Position numbers and translations under genes: made by a program. Below are positions 34,902 through 44,147 of a stretch of 64,000 nucleotides of DNA, in pieces. The stretch comes from Leptotrichia buccalis C-1013-b (GTDB taxonomy: Bacteria; Fusobacteriota; Fusobacteriia; Fusobacteriales; Leptotrichiaceae). A model generated the notes under the pieces. It saw nothing but the letters and a program-made list of their open reading frames with translations, made no database searches and was not told where the DNA came from. Where the stretch lies: positions 2,108,001 through 2,172,000 of the forward strand of contig NC_013192.1 in assembly GCF_000023905.1 (NCBI RefSeq). The letters run 5' to 3'. How positions within the stretch are numbered: the first letter of the stretch is position 1; each line of letters starts with the position of its first letter.

Positions 34902-36236
34902 TTATTTTTTTTCCTTATTTACTTGTTTTGCCCGTCCAAATGCCAATGCTTCATCTGGAATATTTTTTGTAATCACAGATCCTGCCGCTGTAAGCACATC
35001 ATTTCCAATTTCCACTGGAGCAACAATTATTGAATTGCTTCCAATAAAGGCATTTTTACCAATTTTCGTCTTATGTTTATTTTTTCCATCATAGTTACAA
35101 GTAATCGTTCCTGCACCAACATTTGTATTTTCACCAATTTCAGCATCTCCAATATAAGTTAAATGTCCTGTTTTCACACCTTTTTCAAGCGTAGCATTCT
35201 TTATTTCTACAAAGTTTCCTACATGTACAGTTTCTTTCAAATATGCTTTTGGACGTAAATGTGCAAATGGTCCGACAGTTACACCTTCTTCAAGAGTAGA
35301 CTGTTCCACAACAGAAGCCTCTATTTTTACATTATCAGCAATTACGGAATTTTCAATTCTAGTATTTCCTAAAATTTCACAATTTTTTCCAATTTTTGTA
35401 TTTCCTTGAATTGTTACATTTGGATAAATAACTGTATCCTGCCCAATTTCAACATTATCTTCAATATAAACTGTATCAGGGTCAATTAGAATAACTCCGC
35501 TATCCATAAGCTCAATATTTTTTCTGTTTCGTAAAATTTTATCCGCCTGTGCTAATTGAACTTTTGAATTTACTCCCAAAATTTCATCTTCATCTTCAAT
35601 TTGAAAACTATCCACATTATAATTTTCATTTGTCAAGATTTTTATGGCATCTGTTAAATAATATTCACCTTTTGAATTGTTATTATCAATTTTTTCTATT
35701 GCGTAAAGCAAACTTTCATTTTTGAAAATATACACACCTGTATTAATTTCATCTATTTTTTTCTCTTTTTCATTTGCTTCTTTTTCTTCCACAATATTTG
35801 AAATTTTACCATTTTCCTTAATAATTCTTCCATATCCAAACGGATTTTTAACTTTGCACGAAAGCACAATACAGTCAAGATTTTTTTCATCAAATGTATT
35901 TTTCATTTTTTTCAAAGTATCTTCACGTAATAACGGAGTATCTCCGCAAGTGATAAGCACATCTTCGCCATATTCCTTAATTTTATCCTTTGCAATTAAA
36001 ACTGCATGCCCTGTACCAAGCTGTTCTTTCTGTGTAACATAGTCAATATTTCCCATTTCTGCTAGAACATCTTCCTTTTTATGTCCAAGAATAAAAATAT
36101 TCTTGTCATTTCCGATATTTTCCAGTACATTAACAACTCTTTTAATCATTGGAACACCGTTTACTTTGTGTAGAACTTTAGATTGCTCAGATTTCATTCG
36201 AGTTCCTTTTCCAGCTGCCAAAATTAACGAAATCAT
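34902..36236 (-). CDS. glmU: Bifunctional GlmU (GlcN-1-P acetyltransferase / UDP-GlcNAc pyrophosphorylase)
   Basis: 444 residues; makes UDP-GlcNAc for peptidoglycan and LPS. The N-terminal nucleotidyltransferase shows [29 protein letters not shown] and the CGDTPLL strand; the C-terminal left-handed beta-helix acetyltransferase shows [19 protein letters not shown] and [16 protein letters not shown] before the ATG at 36236 fixes the start; the longer frame adds ten unconserved residues. Confidence 0.96.
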   Translation of the reverse strand: MISLILAAGKGTRMKSEQSKVLHKVNGVPMIKRVVNVLENIGNDKNIFILGHKKEDVLAEMGNIDYVTQKEQLGTGHAVLIAKDKIKEYGEDVLITCGDTPLLREDTLKKMKNTFDEKNLDCIVLSCKVKNPFGYGRIIKENGKISNIVEEKEANEKEKKIDEINTGVYIFKNESLLYAIEKIDNNNSKGEYYLTDAIKILTNENYNVDSFQIEDEDEILGVNSKVQLAQADKILRNRKNIELMDSGVILIDPDTVYIEDNVEIGQDTVIYPNVTIQGNTKIGKNCEILGNTRIENSVIADNVKIEASVVEQSTLEEGVTVGPFAHLRPKAYLKETVHVGNFVEIKNATLEKGVKTGHLTYIGDAEIGENTNVGAGTITCNYDGKNKHKTKIGKNAFIGSNSIIVAPVEIGNDVLTAAGSVITKNIPDEALAFGRAKQVNKEKK

Positions 36237-36419
36237 TATTCCTCCTTCAAAATAATAAATTAACAATAAATATTTTTTATCTTTAATAATTCAATAAATT
36301 ATGAACAAATCTGTCCAAATTTTTAAGATTAAACTTAGAATTACTTTACACCATAATTATATCAATTTTTTGTAATTTATTCAAATGATATGAAAATTTT
36401 TTATTTTAGAATATTTAAC

Positions 36420-37385
36420 TTAAAAAGTTTGGTTCAACTTTTTATAGCAGTAATTTGTTATATACAAAATATGAATATCTGAATAATTTATATTCAAAAT
36501 TTCAACAAACTGTAAATTTTTATCTAATGTTTTTAATTGTAATCTTTCATTTTCTAAACCTGTTACTATTCCGACTTTACTTTCTTCAAAATTTTCATTA
36601 TCAATAAAAACAAATAAATTATTTTCCTGACAAATTTTTAAAATTGAAAGATAATCTAGTTCATTAATATTTTTAAAATATTTATTTAAGTTTATTTTTT
36701 CAATATATTTAACTTCAGTAAATGGTTTAGATATTTCTTCAATAAATTTTTTTTGGATAACTGTTACAAATTTTTCATTTTCAAAATCAGGAATTTCTTT
36801 TAAAACTAAAAAATTTCCATTTTCCATAACAATATTTCCGATATAAGTTTTTCCAACAAATAATTTAACTTTGTGAACCTCAAAATCTTTATTTATTTTT
36901 TTCCTGTCAAAAAATTTTATCAAACGGATATAATCTTTAGAAATAATTTCTGTAGAAGTTACATTTAGATTATAATCCAGTATTTCCAAAAGATAGTTTT
37001 CTCCAATTTTTTTAGCAATATAGCAAATTTCTGTTGTTTCATCCTTTAAATGCAAAAAAACTAAAGTTCTGCCTTTTATAATATTTTCTAAAATAGCGTC
37101 AATGGAATTTAAGTTTTTTGTGTACAGCCATTCATAACTGCTTTCTGTTTTATCTAATAAGTTAGTTCCTAAATTTTTTATATAATCTGAATCCAAAATA
37201 ATTCTTTGAATTTTATCAATTTGATAAATTTTTATTCCATCTTCATCATTTTGAGTATCATAAGACTTTAAAAGCAAATAATTGTCCCAGATTTTTATTA
37301 TATTTCCAACAGAAAATCCATCAGTATCAAATCTGTAAATTCCAATTTTATCTTTATTTTCTAAATTTAACAAAAATTCTTTCAT
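36420..37385 (-). CDS. Uncharacterised protein with four SH3/LSM-like beta repeats
   Basis: 321 residues, family not recognised. It appears to contain four related units of about 75 residues, each built as G.I....N.Y.L.......I....I..I: SVGNIIKIWDNYLLLKS, YIAKKIGENYLLEILDY, YIGNIVMENGNFLVLKE and VGIVTGLENERLQLKTL. Such units resemble small SH3- or LSM-like barrels. No signal peptide or membrane segment, so it is probably cytoplasmic. It lies 180 bp upstream of glmU on the same strand, perhaps separately transcribed. Confidence 0.6.
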   Translation of the reverse strand: MKEFLLNLENKDKIGIYRFDTDGFSVGNIIKIWDNYLLLKSYDTQNDEDGIKIYQIDKIQRIILDSDYIKNLGTNLLDKTESSYEWLYTKNLNSIDAILENIIKGRTLVFLHLKDETTEICYIAKKIGENYLLEILDYNLNVTSTEIISKDYIRLIKFFDRKKINKDFEVHKVKLFVGKTYIGNIVMENGNFLVLKEIPDFENEKFVTVIQKKFIEEISKPFTEVKYIEKINLNKYFKNINELDYLSILKICQENNLFVFIDNENFEESKVGIVTGLENERLQLKTLDKNLQFVEILNINYSDIHILYITNYCYKKLNQTF

Positions 37386-37586
37386 TTTTTCTCCAGCAAA
37401 GTATGTATTATTTATATGTTCAATAATTCGAGTTTTTTATTTATTTTATTGCAATTCTAAATATACCCAAATCTATTTTAAATTAAACTGCTAAAATTAT
37501 ATAAATTTAGGATTTGAGTAAAATAGTCATAGTTTTTGAGTTCGGTTTTAAAGCAGTTTTACTATACATATAGTTTTCAAACAAGT

Positions 37587-37985
37587 TTATTCTTCATTTT
37601 TTTCATTTTCACTATTATAATTCAAATGAATCCTTAAAGCTTCCAGCGAAATTTGAATTTCCAGCAATGAAAACAATAGTGAAATAATTAAAGAAACTAA
37701 ACTAATCGCAAAACTGATTTTCCCAACAAAATCTATCTGAAAAAATAGAAATAACATCGAAATGGCACACATTAATAAACTTGAAACTCCGAAATACTGC
37801 ATTTTTTTTATATAATTCAGCCTTTTTCTCAAATTTTTCACCTGATAAAATTCGTGTTTATTTTCTCCGCTTGAATCCATCTGTCTGACAATAGCTGTAA
37901 GTGCTAAAAATCTGTTGGTATAAGCTAGCAACAACAATGATACGGTAGGAAACAGTACAGCGGGAGTCGTTATTTCTAAAGTCAT
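37587..37985 (-). CDS. DUF2721 membrane protein
   Basis: About 132 residues with an N-terminal segment ITTPAVLFPTVSLLLLAYTNRFLAL and two further hydrophobic helices, the pattern of the DUF2721 family of unknown function. The charged cytoplasmic loop (YQVKNLRKRLNYIKKM) separates the segments. Start ambiguous between ATG 37985 and GTG 37994; AAGGA is 11 and 2 nt from them respectively, so I take the ATG. First of the genes downstream of the glycan cluster. Confidence 0.75.
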   Translation of the reverse strand: MTLEITTPAVLFPTVSLLLLAYTNRFLALTAIVRQMDSSGENKHEFYQVKNLRKRLNYIKKMQYFGVSSLLMCAISMLFLFFQIDFVGKISFAISLVSLIISLLFSLLEIQISLEALRIHLNYNSENEKNEE

Positions 37986-38003
37986 TTTTCTCACGTTCCT
38001 TTT

Positions 38004-39185
38004 TTATAGTCTTCTTAATATTTCGTCATAAACTCTTTCACAATTTTTTTTATCTACATACTTCAAAAATTTATTTTTCAATTTATCTGATTTCTGTTTC
38101 ATAAATTTATCGTAGTGAAAATTATTTTCCGAAATTTTAATAATTTCATTTACGCAGTTTTCGACAGTTTTAGCCTGTTTACCAAATAAATCCTTATCTA
38201 AATCCACATACGAGCCAACTTTTTCTTCATATTCACTTTTATCGAACTGGAAGAAGACAATTGGTTTGTCTAGATAATAAAAATCATAGGCTACACTGGA
38301 ATAATCTGTTATTAAAATTTTTGATTTTTGAAGTTCTTCGGTAATATTCACTTCTTTTGGCAATATTTTTATATTTTTTCCAAGTTTTATATTTCCAAAA
38401 TTTTTTAAGTAATCCTGCATTAACTGATGAATATAAATATTTAGTTTGATATTGTTTTTTTCAAGATAATCATTTAATTTTTTATTTGTAATAAAATTTG
38501 CAATGTTTTGAAAATATTTTGTATCTTCTATTTTTGTATTTTCTGTTTTTATCCAATTTCTCCAAGTTGGCATAAAAAATATCTGTTTTTCCATAATTTG
38601 TAAGTTATAAAGTTTGTCGTATCGTGGATAGCCTGTTATTACAGCACTTTTTTTTGGTACTTCCCACCAGATTTCCGTTTTTACCTTTTTTTCAAATTCT
38701 GAATCGCAAATATTCAAATCATAGGATTTTACAAGTGCTTCTGCAACTTTTGCCGTTTTTTTGTTCATTGCCTGACGCACTTTAAAGCCAACTGTTCCGT
38801 GATTTAGGAATACTTTGAACACTTTTTTGTGAAATTTATTTATTAACGGGACTACAAACAAGTATGGAACAATGTCCGCAGAAATTGAGTGAGAAAATAA
38901 TGCTACTTTTGCGTTCATAAAATAAAGATAACTTTTAACACTTCCCTTTATAAGTTTTTTTCCTGGAATTTTTTTTGCAATTTTTGCATTTTTATTTACT
39001 ACCCAGTATACTTCTTCTTGCTGTTTTGCCCTTAAATACTCATACATCGCACGTCCGTTATCCACAAAAAGCTCTCCAGCATTTCCGCCTACAAGCCAAA
39101 TATTCCTATTTTTAAATCTGCCTTTGTTAAACGGGTAAATTATACAGGCAATTATCATATTTATCAAATATTTTATCTTATCCAT
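38004..39185 (-). CDS. CDP-glycerol glycerophosphotransferase-like protein (TagB/TagF family)
   Basis: 393 residues. N-terminal membrane-associating segment (YLINMIIACIIYPF), then the glyphos_transf domain with NIWLVGGNAGELFVDN, FLNHGTVGFKVR, FMPTWRNW and the conserved ILITDYSSVAYDFYYLDKPI. Predicted to transfer glycerol-phosphate or another polyol-phosphate to a surface glycan at the inner membrane face. In a Gram-negative context this points to phosphoglycerol decoration of LPS or capsule rather than wall teichoic acid. Confidence 0.9.
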   Translation of the reverse strand: MDKIKYLINMIIACIIYPFNKGRFKNRNIWLVGGNAGELFVDNGRAMYEYLRAKQQEEVYWVVNKNAKIAKKIPGKKLIKGSVKSYLYFMNAKVALFSHSISADIVPYLFVVPLINKFHKKVFKVFLNHGTVGFKVRQAMNKKTAKVAEALVKSYDLNICDSEFEKKVKTEIWWEVPKKSAVITGYPRYDKLYNLQIMEKQIFFMPTWRNWIKTENTKIEDTKYFQNIANFITNKKLNDYLEKNNIKLNIYIHQLMQDYLKNFGNIKLGKNIKILPKEVNITEELQKSKILITDYSSVAYDFYYLDKPIVFFQFDKSEYEEKVGSYVDLDKDLFGKQAKTVENCVNEIIKISENNFHYDKFMKQKSDKLKNKFLKYVDKKNCERVYDEILRRL

Positions 39186-39200
39186 ATTTTCTCCTAATTT

Positions 39201-40034
39201 TTAAACTTCATAATGTTTATATCCGTTTTTTCTACCCTTCATCACAACTTTGTGATATGCTTTATTTTTAGTGACAATCCGTCCTATAAAACTTCTGAAC
39301 TGCCGTTTCCAGTATTTCAAAATATAAAATCTATTTTTTCTGCCTTTTACTTCTTTTTTTACCAAAGCTCCAAATCCTAAAGCATAGTTGTAAGCACGCT
39401 GCAAGTCTTTGTAATTTCCTTTTTTGGCTGGATGAAAAATTACATCCTTTGCAAAATATCTGCCTTTATAGCCTTTATGGAGCAATGTCAGCACATAGTC
39501 CGTTTCCTCGCCACTCCCAAAAGTTGCACCCACTCCCAAATTTTCATCAAACAAAATAATATCGTCTTTTCCATAATTTACAAAAAAAGTTATAGATTTT
39601 ACTGTTGTGTCAACACAATCCTTTTTTATATCCATATCTCTTTTTTCCATAACGCCTGTTCCGTAAGTCTTTCCACGTTCAAGCGTGCGGCAGGAATAAA
39701 TTTGATAATTTTTTTTTCTCTTAAAAAATGAGATAACTTTTTCAAGAGTGTCTGGCTGATATTCACAATCATCATCAGGAAATCCCGCAATTTCACCTTC
39801 CATAAGCACAAGTCCTCTATTTCTATTTAAACTCAGTCCTTTTTCATCACTTCTGACATATTTTATTTTAAAATCTTCCTCATAATTTTTCACGATTTCA
39901 AAAACATCATATCCTTCATTCTGATCTACGACAATCAGTTCAAAATTTTTATAAGTCTGTGCTTTTAAACTTTTTAGAAATAAATCAAGTTCGGTTGTAA
40001 CATTAATTGTTGGCATTATAAGCGAAACTTTCAT
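39201..40034 (-). CDS. GT2 family glycosyltransferase
   Basis: 277 residues with the GT-A fold: VSLIMPTINVTTELDLFLKSL, NFELIVVDQNEG, the nucleotide-sugar metal site FPDDDCEY and FGSGEETDYVL. No C-terminal transmembrane helix stands out. The acceptor is unknown. It lies 15 bp upstream of the glycerophosphotransferase gene, so both probably build the same surface glycan. Confidence 0.88.
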   Translation of the reverse strand: MKVSLIMPTINVTTELDLFLKSLKAQTYKNFELIVVDQNEGYDVFEIVKNYEEDFKIKYVRSDEKGLSLNRNRGLVLMEGEIAGFPDDDCEYQPDTLEKVISFFKRKKNYQIYSCRTLERGKTYGTGVMEKRDMDIKKDCVDTTVKSITFFVNYGKDDIILFDENLGVGATFGSGEETDYVLTLLHKGYKGRYFAKDVIFHPAKKGNYKDLQRAYNYALGFGALVKKEVKGRKNRFYILKYWKRQFRSFIGRIVTKNKAYHKVVMKGRKNGYKHYEV

Positions 40035-40055
40035 ATTTTCATCTCCTTCTTTGAA

Positions 40056-40829
40056 TTATTTTATATCCAGAATTGTCATATATGGAAGATGATCAGACAG
40101 TTTTGTCCAGTCTTGTGTTGCATCATTGATAAAATAGCTGTTTTTTACTTTCCATTTTTTTGACTGACTTCCAAAAATGTAGTCTATTCGCGGGTCTGAG
40201 AGAGTCCTTTTCCCATCTGGATTATATTCGATATAAGTATCTCTCCAATTTTTTGTTATTTCATTATAATATGTTGTAGTTGGTAAAAAATTTAAATCTC
40301 CACTCAAAAATTTTAAATCATCTTTTTTAAAAAATTTTGTTATCATTTCTAGTGATTTCATTTCTTCAGGCTTTATATCAGGTTTAAAATCCAAGTGAGT
40401 ATTCATTATCAGCACTTTTTTTCCAAAACTTTTTTTTGCCAGTTCAGCAATTAGAATTTGCCTTTTTTCAACTCCCAAGGAAGGCAGCTCATAAGTATAT
40501 ATTTTTTCCAATGGATATCTTGAAATAAATGAAATTCCGTATTCTCCGCCATCATAATCTCTTGATTTTTGGAAATAATAATAATCATATCCCAGCTCTT
40601 TTGCAATATCAGAAGTTATATCTTTAAAATTACTTCTTTTAGTAAATTTATCCACTTCCTGAAGTGATACAAAATCTGGTGCATATGGTTTAATGCTTTC
40701 TCCTAATTTCTGTCCATTTGTCAATCTTGCTCCATAGATATTATACGTCATTATCTTAAATTCCTTCGCCCAGCTGACAGTCGTTCCCATAATTATTAAC
40801 GACAATAATATTTTTTTTAAATTACTCAT
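40056..40829 (-). CDS. Secreted endonuclease/exonuclease/phosphatase-family protein
   Basis: 257 residues with a signal peptide (KKILLSLIIMGTTVSWA). The EEP fold is clear: MTYNIYGARL (Asn metal site), SLQEVDKFTKR (Glu), NTHLDFKP (Asp/His), GDLNFLPTT, DPRIDYIFGS and the final SDHLPYMTI with the catalytic His. Could be a secreted nuclease, phosphodiesterase or sphingomyelinase-like enzyme; the sequence alone does not decide. Confidence 0.85.
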   Translation of the reverse strand: MSNLKKILLSLIIMGTTVSWAKEFKIMTYNIYGARLTNGQKLGESIKPYAPDFVSLQEVDKFTKRSNFKDITSDIAKELGYDYYYFQKSRDYDGGEYGISFISRYPLEKIYTYELPSLGVEKRQILIAELAKKSFGKKVLIMNTHLDFKPDIKPEEMKSLEMITKFFKKDDLKFLSGDLNFLPTTTYYNEITKNWRDTYIEYNPDGKRTLSDPRIDYIFGSQSKKWKVKNSYFINDATQDWTKLSDHLPYMTILDIK

Positions 40830-40927
40830 ATTTCTTTTGTTTCTCCTAATCCTTTGTTTATTGTATCAAATTTTCATTCCATTATATCACTTTTTCTTAT
40901 ATCTACCAACTTTTTTATATTAATTTG

Positions 40928-41701
40928 TTATTTCCTTTTTTCCTTCAAATAAAACCTCGCAATTATCCTTGCCTTTTTAATCAATTTTTTTATCTCACTC
41001 AAATGCTTCGTTTCCAAAAACAGCCTTGCCTTTAAGCTGCTCCAGCTGTCATTCCACCAATGAATTCCGTATGTTTCAGGTTTTATGCAATCATCAGAAT
41101 AAACTTCCTTAAATCCATAAGGATAAAAATATTCTTTCGGAAAAATAACTATTTCCCCGTTTTTTAAAGCATTTTCCCTTTTTTCGCTCAAATTATATTT
41201 TTTCTCAAAAGTATACGTAAAAATCTTAGGAATTGTCCAAATCGGCTTTTTCCAAATGTCATTCTCGTAAAAATCTTTAATGTCCTTCAGCACTTCATTA
41301 TGCTTCGTTGTCCCAAAAATCCCAACACTTATGTGTTTTTCATCCTCATACCCAATAAAAAAATTCATCTTCCTATTTTTAGAAAATTCATCTTTTCCTT
41401 CTAAAATCGGTGTCAAATCTTTAATTATTTCCATATCCGTATCCACATAAATTCCAGAATTTTCATACATAAAATGCACTCTCATATAATCCGAAACATA
41501 CGCCCAAAGCCTTCTTTCGTAACATTCACGAAAAAATCTATTTTTCGCAAGATGCGTTTTCATATCAAAATTTTTCTCATTTATCTCTATTATTTCAAAA
41601 TCAAGCAAATTTTTCTTCCATGATTCCAAACATTTATAGAAAATATCAGGTTTTTTGGCATTCCCAATCCAAACATAATATATTTTTTTTTCTATCATCA
41701 T
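40928..41701 (-). CDS. GT32-like glycosyltransferase (capsular polysaccharide/OCH1-type)
   Basis: 257 residues. IYYVWIGNAKKPDIFYKCL at the start, the DXD metal site GIYVDTDMEI and the later YGIHWWNDSW match the Gly_transf_sug (GT32) group that adds sugars to surface glycans. Overlaps nothing and lies 6 bp after the GNAT gene, so translation is probably coupled. Confidence 0.85.
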   Translation of the reverse strand: MMIEKKIYYVWIGNAKKPDIFYKCLESWKKNLLDFEIIEINEKNFDMKTHLAKNRFFRECYERRLWAYVSDYMRVHFMYENSGIYVDTDMEIIKDLTPILEGKDEFSKNRKMNFFIGYEDEKHISVGIFGTTKHNEVLKDIKDFYENDIWKKPIWTIPKIFTYTFEKKYNLSEKRENALKNGEIVIFPKEYFYPYGFKEVYSDDCIKPETYGIHWWNDSWSSLKARLFLETKHLSEIKKLIKKARIIARFYLKEKRK

Positions 41702-41707
41702 TTTCTC

Positions 41708-42175
41708 CTATTTTTCACCTTTTTTCATAATCATCATATACTTTTTCATTGGATTTTCAGTAACATTCACAACTTTAAATCCAACTTTCTCATACAACTT
41801 CTTTGCCCCCACATTATAATCAAACACATTTAACGTAATAGAATTTACATCCTTTTCTCGAAAAATCAAATTTATAAATTCCAATAAAGCCCTTTTTCCA
41901 AGCCCTTTCCCAGTAAGTTCAGGATTAATCAAAAACCGCCCAATATGGATATTATCCAGCTCTTTACGTATTTTCTGAATAATTCCAACAAACTCATTTT
42001 CATAAAAAATCGAATAAACATTGCTCATATTGTCAATTTGGCTGACCGTAAGCGGAAAATCAGCATTTTCTCCAGCCCATTGCTCAAGAAAATCCTTTCC
42101 TTTTTCGTTAGTCCATTTGACTATATCATTTTTATTTTTAGCACTTATTCCTGCCTTTATTTCTATGATTTTCAT
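41708..42175 (-). CDS. GNAT acetyltransferase
   Basis: 155 residues with the acetyl-CoA-binding LTGKGLGKRALLEFI and the C-terminal LNVFDYNVGAKKLYEKVGF typical of GNAT enzymes. Within the glycan cluster it may acetylate an amino sugar, but protein N-acetylation is equally possible. Confidence 0.83.
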   Translation of the reverse strand: MKIIEIKAGISAKNKNDIVKWTNEKGKDFLEQWAGENADFPLTVSQIDNMSNVYSIFYENEFVGIIQKIRKELDNIHIGRFLINPELTGKGLGKRALLEFINLIFREKDVNSITLNVFDYNVGAKKLYEKVGFKVVNVTENPMKKYMMIMKKGEK

Positions 42176-42192
42176 AAAATACCTCTATTTCT

Positions 42193-43149
42193 CTATTTCA
42201 ACTCATATTCTACATTATTTACAATACAAAATTTTATTATCCCTTCATAAAAAGTTTCATAATTTTCATTTGTCCTAAAATTTTTAAATTCTAAATCTGA
42301 TGAAAATACCAAAGTATAAATTTTTCTTCCATCATTTCCTAAAATCTTTAATGTCCTATACCCAAACAACTTTAATTTTTCAGATTGCATCCTCAAACTT
42401 GTAACTGTTAGTTTTTGAATATCGTACTTACTATATTCTACATCATCAATCCTTATAGTATCAGTAGATATTCTTATAATTTCAGGGGTATGAAATTTCA
42501 TTCTGATAAAGAAAATAATCTTTAAAATTAAAAGCAGTAAATAAAGAATTATAAAAAAAATTATCGTATAAGTAGAGTTTAAAAACAGTATTATTGCTAC
42601 TGTTAATGGAACTAGGTTAAAAATACAGCTTGCAACAATATCTTTGCGTTTTATTACAATTAATTCTTTTTTTGGAATTTTAAATATCGTATCTCTGATT
42701 TCTGCCTTTTTGTACCAAATCTCATAGATAGCCTTTTCAAAGTTTATCATTTCTTTAGTTCCAATCAAATAAATTGGTATCTCATAGTCGTTTATTGATA
42801 AATATTTTACTCTGTATCTCTGTTTAGCAGTACCTTTTTCTTTATCGTGTATTTTAATGTTATGCCTTCCTATCTCTGCACGATAACACTCTTTTCGATT
42901 TTTGTAATAAATCAAAGTGTTTCCAGATATTACAATTTTTTTATTATACATAAAAATTAACTGAAATAATAAAAATACTGTAATTGGAAACATTACTATC
43001 AAAGAAACTACTAAAAACACTTGATAATTTGTAAGCATAGGAATATAGAAAAGCATCATCATTACATATATAATCAGAACAATCCCTAACAGTTTTAATT
43101 TCTCTATCCACGACATTTTAAATACTTGTTCTTTTTCGCCCAACTTCAT
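42193..43149 (-). CDS. Membrane protein with PH-like domains, paralogue of the next gene upstream
   Basis: 318 residues, about half identical by eye to the product of 43176-44132. Two pairs of transmembrane helices (roughly 15-70 and 180-225) each precede a beta-rich soluble part: KKIVISGNTLIYYKNRKE and IRISTDTIRIDDVEYSKYDIQKL. This layout resembles bacterial PH-domain membrane proteins. Function unknown. Both copies end in the same FCIVNxxEYEL tail. Confidence 0.7.
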   Translation of the reverse strand: MKLGEKEQVFKMSWIEKLKLLGIVLIIYVMMMLFYIPMLTNYQVFLVVSLIVMFPITVFLLFQLIFMYNKKIVISGNTLIYYKNRKECYRAEIGRHNIKIHDKEKGTAKQRYRVKYLSINDYEIPIYLIGTKEMINFEKAIYEIWYKKAEIRDTIFKIPKKELIVIKRKDIVASCIFNLVPLTVAIILFLNSTYTIIFFIILYLLLLILKIIFFIRMKFHTPEIIRISTDTIRIDDVEYSKYDIQKLTVTSLRMQSEKLKLFGYRTLKILGNDGRKIYTLVFSSDLEFKNFRTNENYETFYEGIIKFCIVNNVEYELK

Positions 43150-43175
43150 TCAGCTCCTAAAAAATTTATTCCTTT

Positions 43176-44132
43176 TTACACCAACTCATACTCAATTTCA
43201 TTAACAATACAAAATTTCAATATTTCTTCATAAAAAGTTTCGTAATCCTCATCCTTTCCAGAATTTTTAAACTCTGAATTTTTAGAAGTAATTAGTGTAT
43301 AAACCTTTTTTTCCTTATTTCCAAAAATTTTTAATATTCTGTATCCAAAATCTATCGTTCCACTTTTTGTATTCGGACTTGTAATCATTAACTTTTTTAT
43401 ATCATACTTACTGTATTTTTCATCATCAATACTTATAAAATTACTAAATATTTTTATAATTTTCGGTGTATAAATTTTCATCCTAATTAAAGAAATAATT
43501 TCTAAAATAATAGCTCCAAAAGTAATAATTATCAAAAAATATTTCAAAAAAATAGCATCAGAAGAGATTATTTTAACTATTATCAAAGTAAAAATTACTC
43601 CAATAACATTATTTTTAAAAATATCTTTAAATTTTTCTACAAGTAATTCCTTTTTTGGAATTTCAAATACTGTATTTTCAATTTCCTTTTTTTCAAGTTG
43701 AAATTCATAAATAATTTTTTCAAGTTCTGAACAATTCTTCTTCCCAAATAAAGAAATTGGAATATTACAATAATCTATCCATAAATATTTAATATTTTCA
43801 TAAAACCAGCTACTGCCATTAAATACTCTAATCTTATCTTTTTCTATCTTTCTGCTCCAAACTTCCTTTCTTCTATAATATGTCAAAATACCATTAGATA
43901 TTACAATTTTTTTATTAAAAATATAAATAGATAAAATTATAAATGCTATAATTGAAAGCAAAGTAATTAAAAAATATCCTAAAAATACTTCTTTTTTTGA
44001 AGTTAAAAACTGAGAAGATATTATTATTCCTTGATAAATAATTATCGCTGGAACACAAACTATTCTACACAATATTTTCAATTTTTCTACCCAATGCACT
44101 TTAAATACTAGTTCTTGCTCATTCAATCTCAC
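43176..44132 (-). CDS. Membrane protein with PH-like domains, tandem paralogue
   Basis: 318 residues with the same layout as its neighbour: transmembrane pairs near 15-70 and 180-225, beta-rich parts KKIVISNGILTYYRRKE and FISIDDEKYSKYDIKKL, and the VFxIPKKEL joint. It lies directly between the polymerase gene and its paralogue, each separated by 15-26 bp, so all three are probably one transcript. No recognised family name. Confidence 0.7.
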   Translation of the reverse strand: MRLNEQELVFKVHWVEKLKILCRIVCVPAIIIYQGIIISSQFLTSKKEVFLGYFLITLLSIIAFIILSIYIFNKKIVISNGILTYYRRKEVWSRKIEKDKIRVFNGSSWFYENIKYLWIDYCNIPISLFGKKNCSELEKIIYEFQLEKKEIENTVFEIPKKELLVEKFKDIFKNNVIGVIFTLIIVKIISSDAIFLKYFLIIITFGAIILEIISLIRMKIYTPKIIKIFSNFISIDDEKYSKYDIKKLMITSPNTKSGTIDFGYRILKIFGNKEKKVYTLITSKNSEFKNSGKDEDYETFYEEILKFCIVNEIEYELV

Positions 44133-44147
44133 TCAACTCCTAAAAAA

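Noticed and set aside
34714-35094. 126-codon plus-strand ORF over prs/glmU
   Set aside because: Lies across the ends of two well-supported minus-strand genes and their short gap; no motif or binding site.
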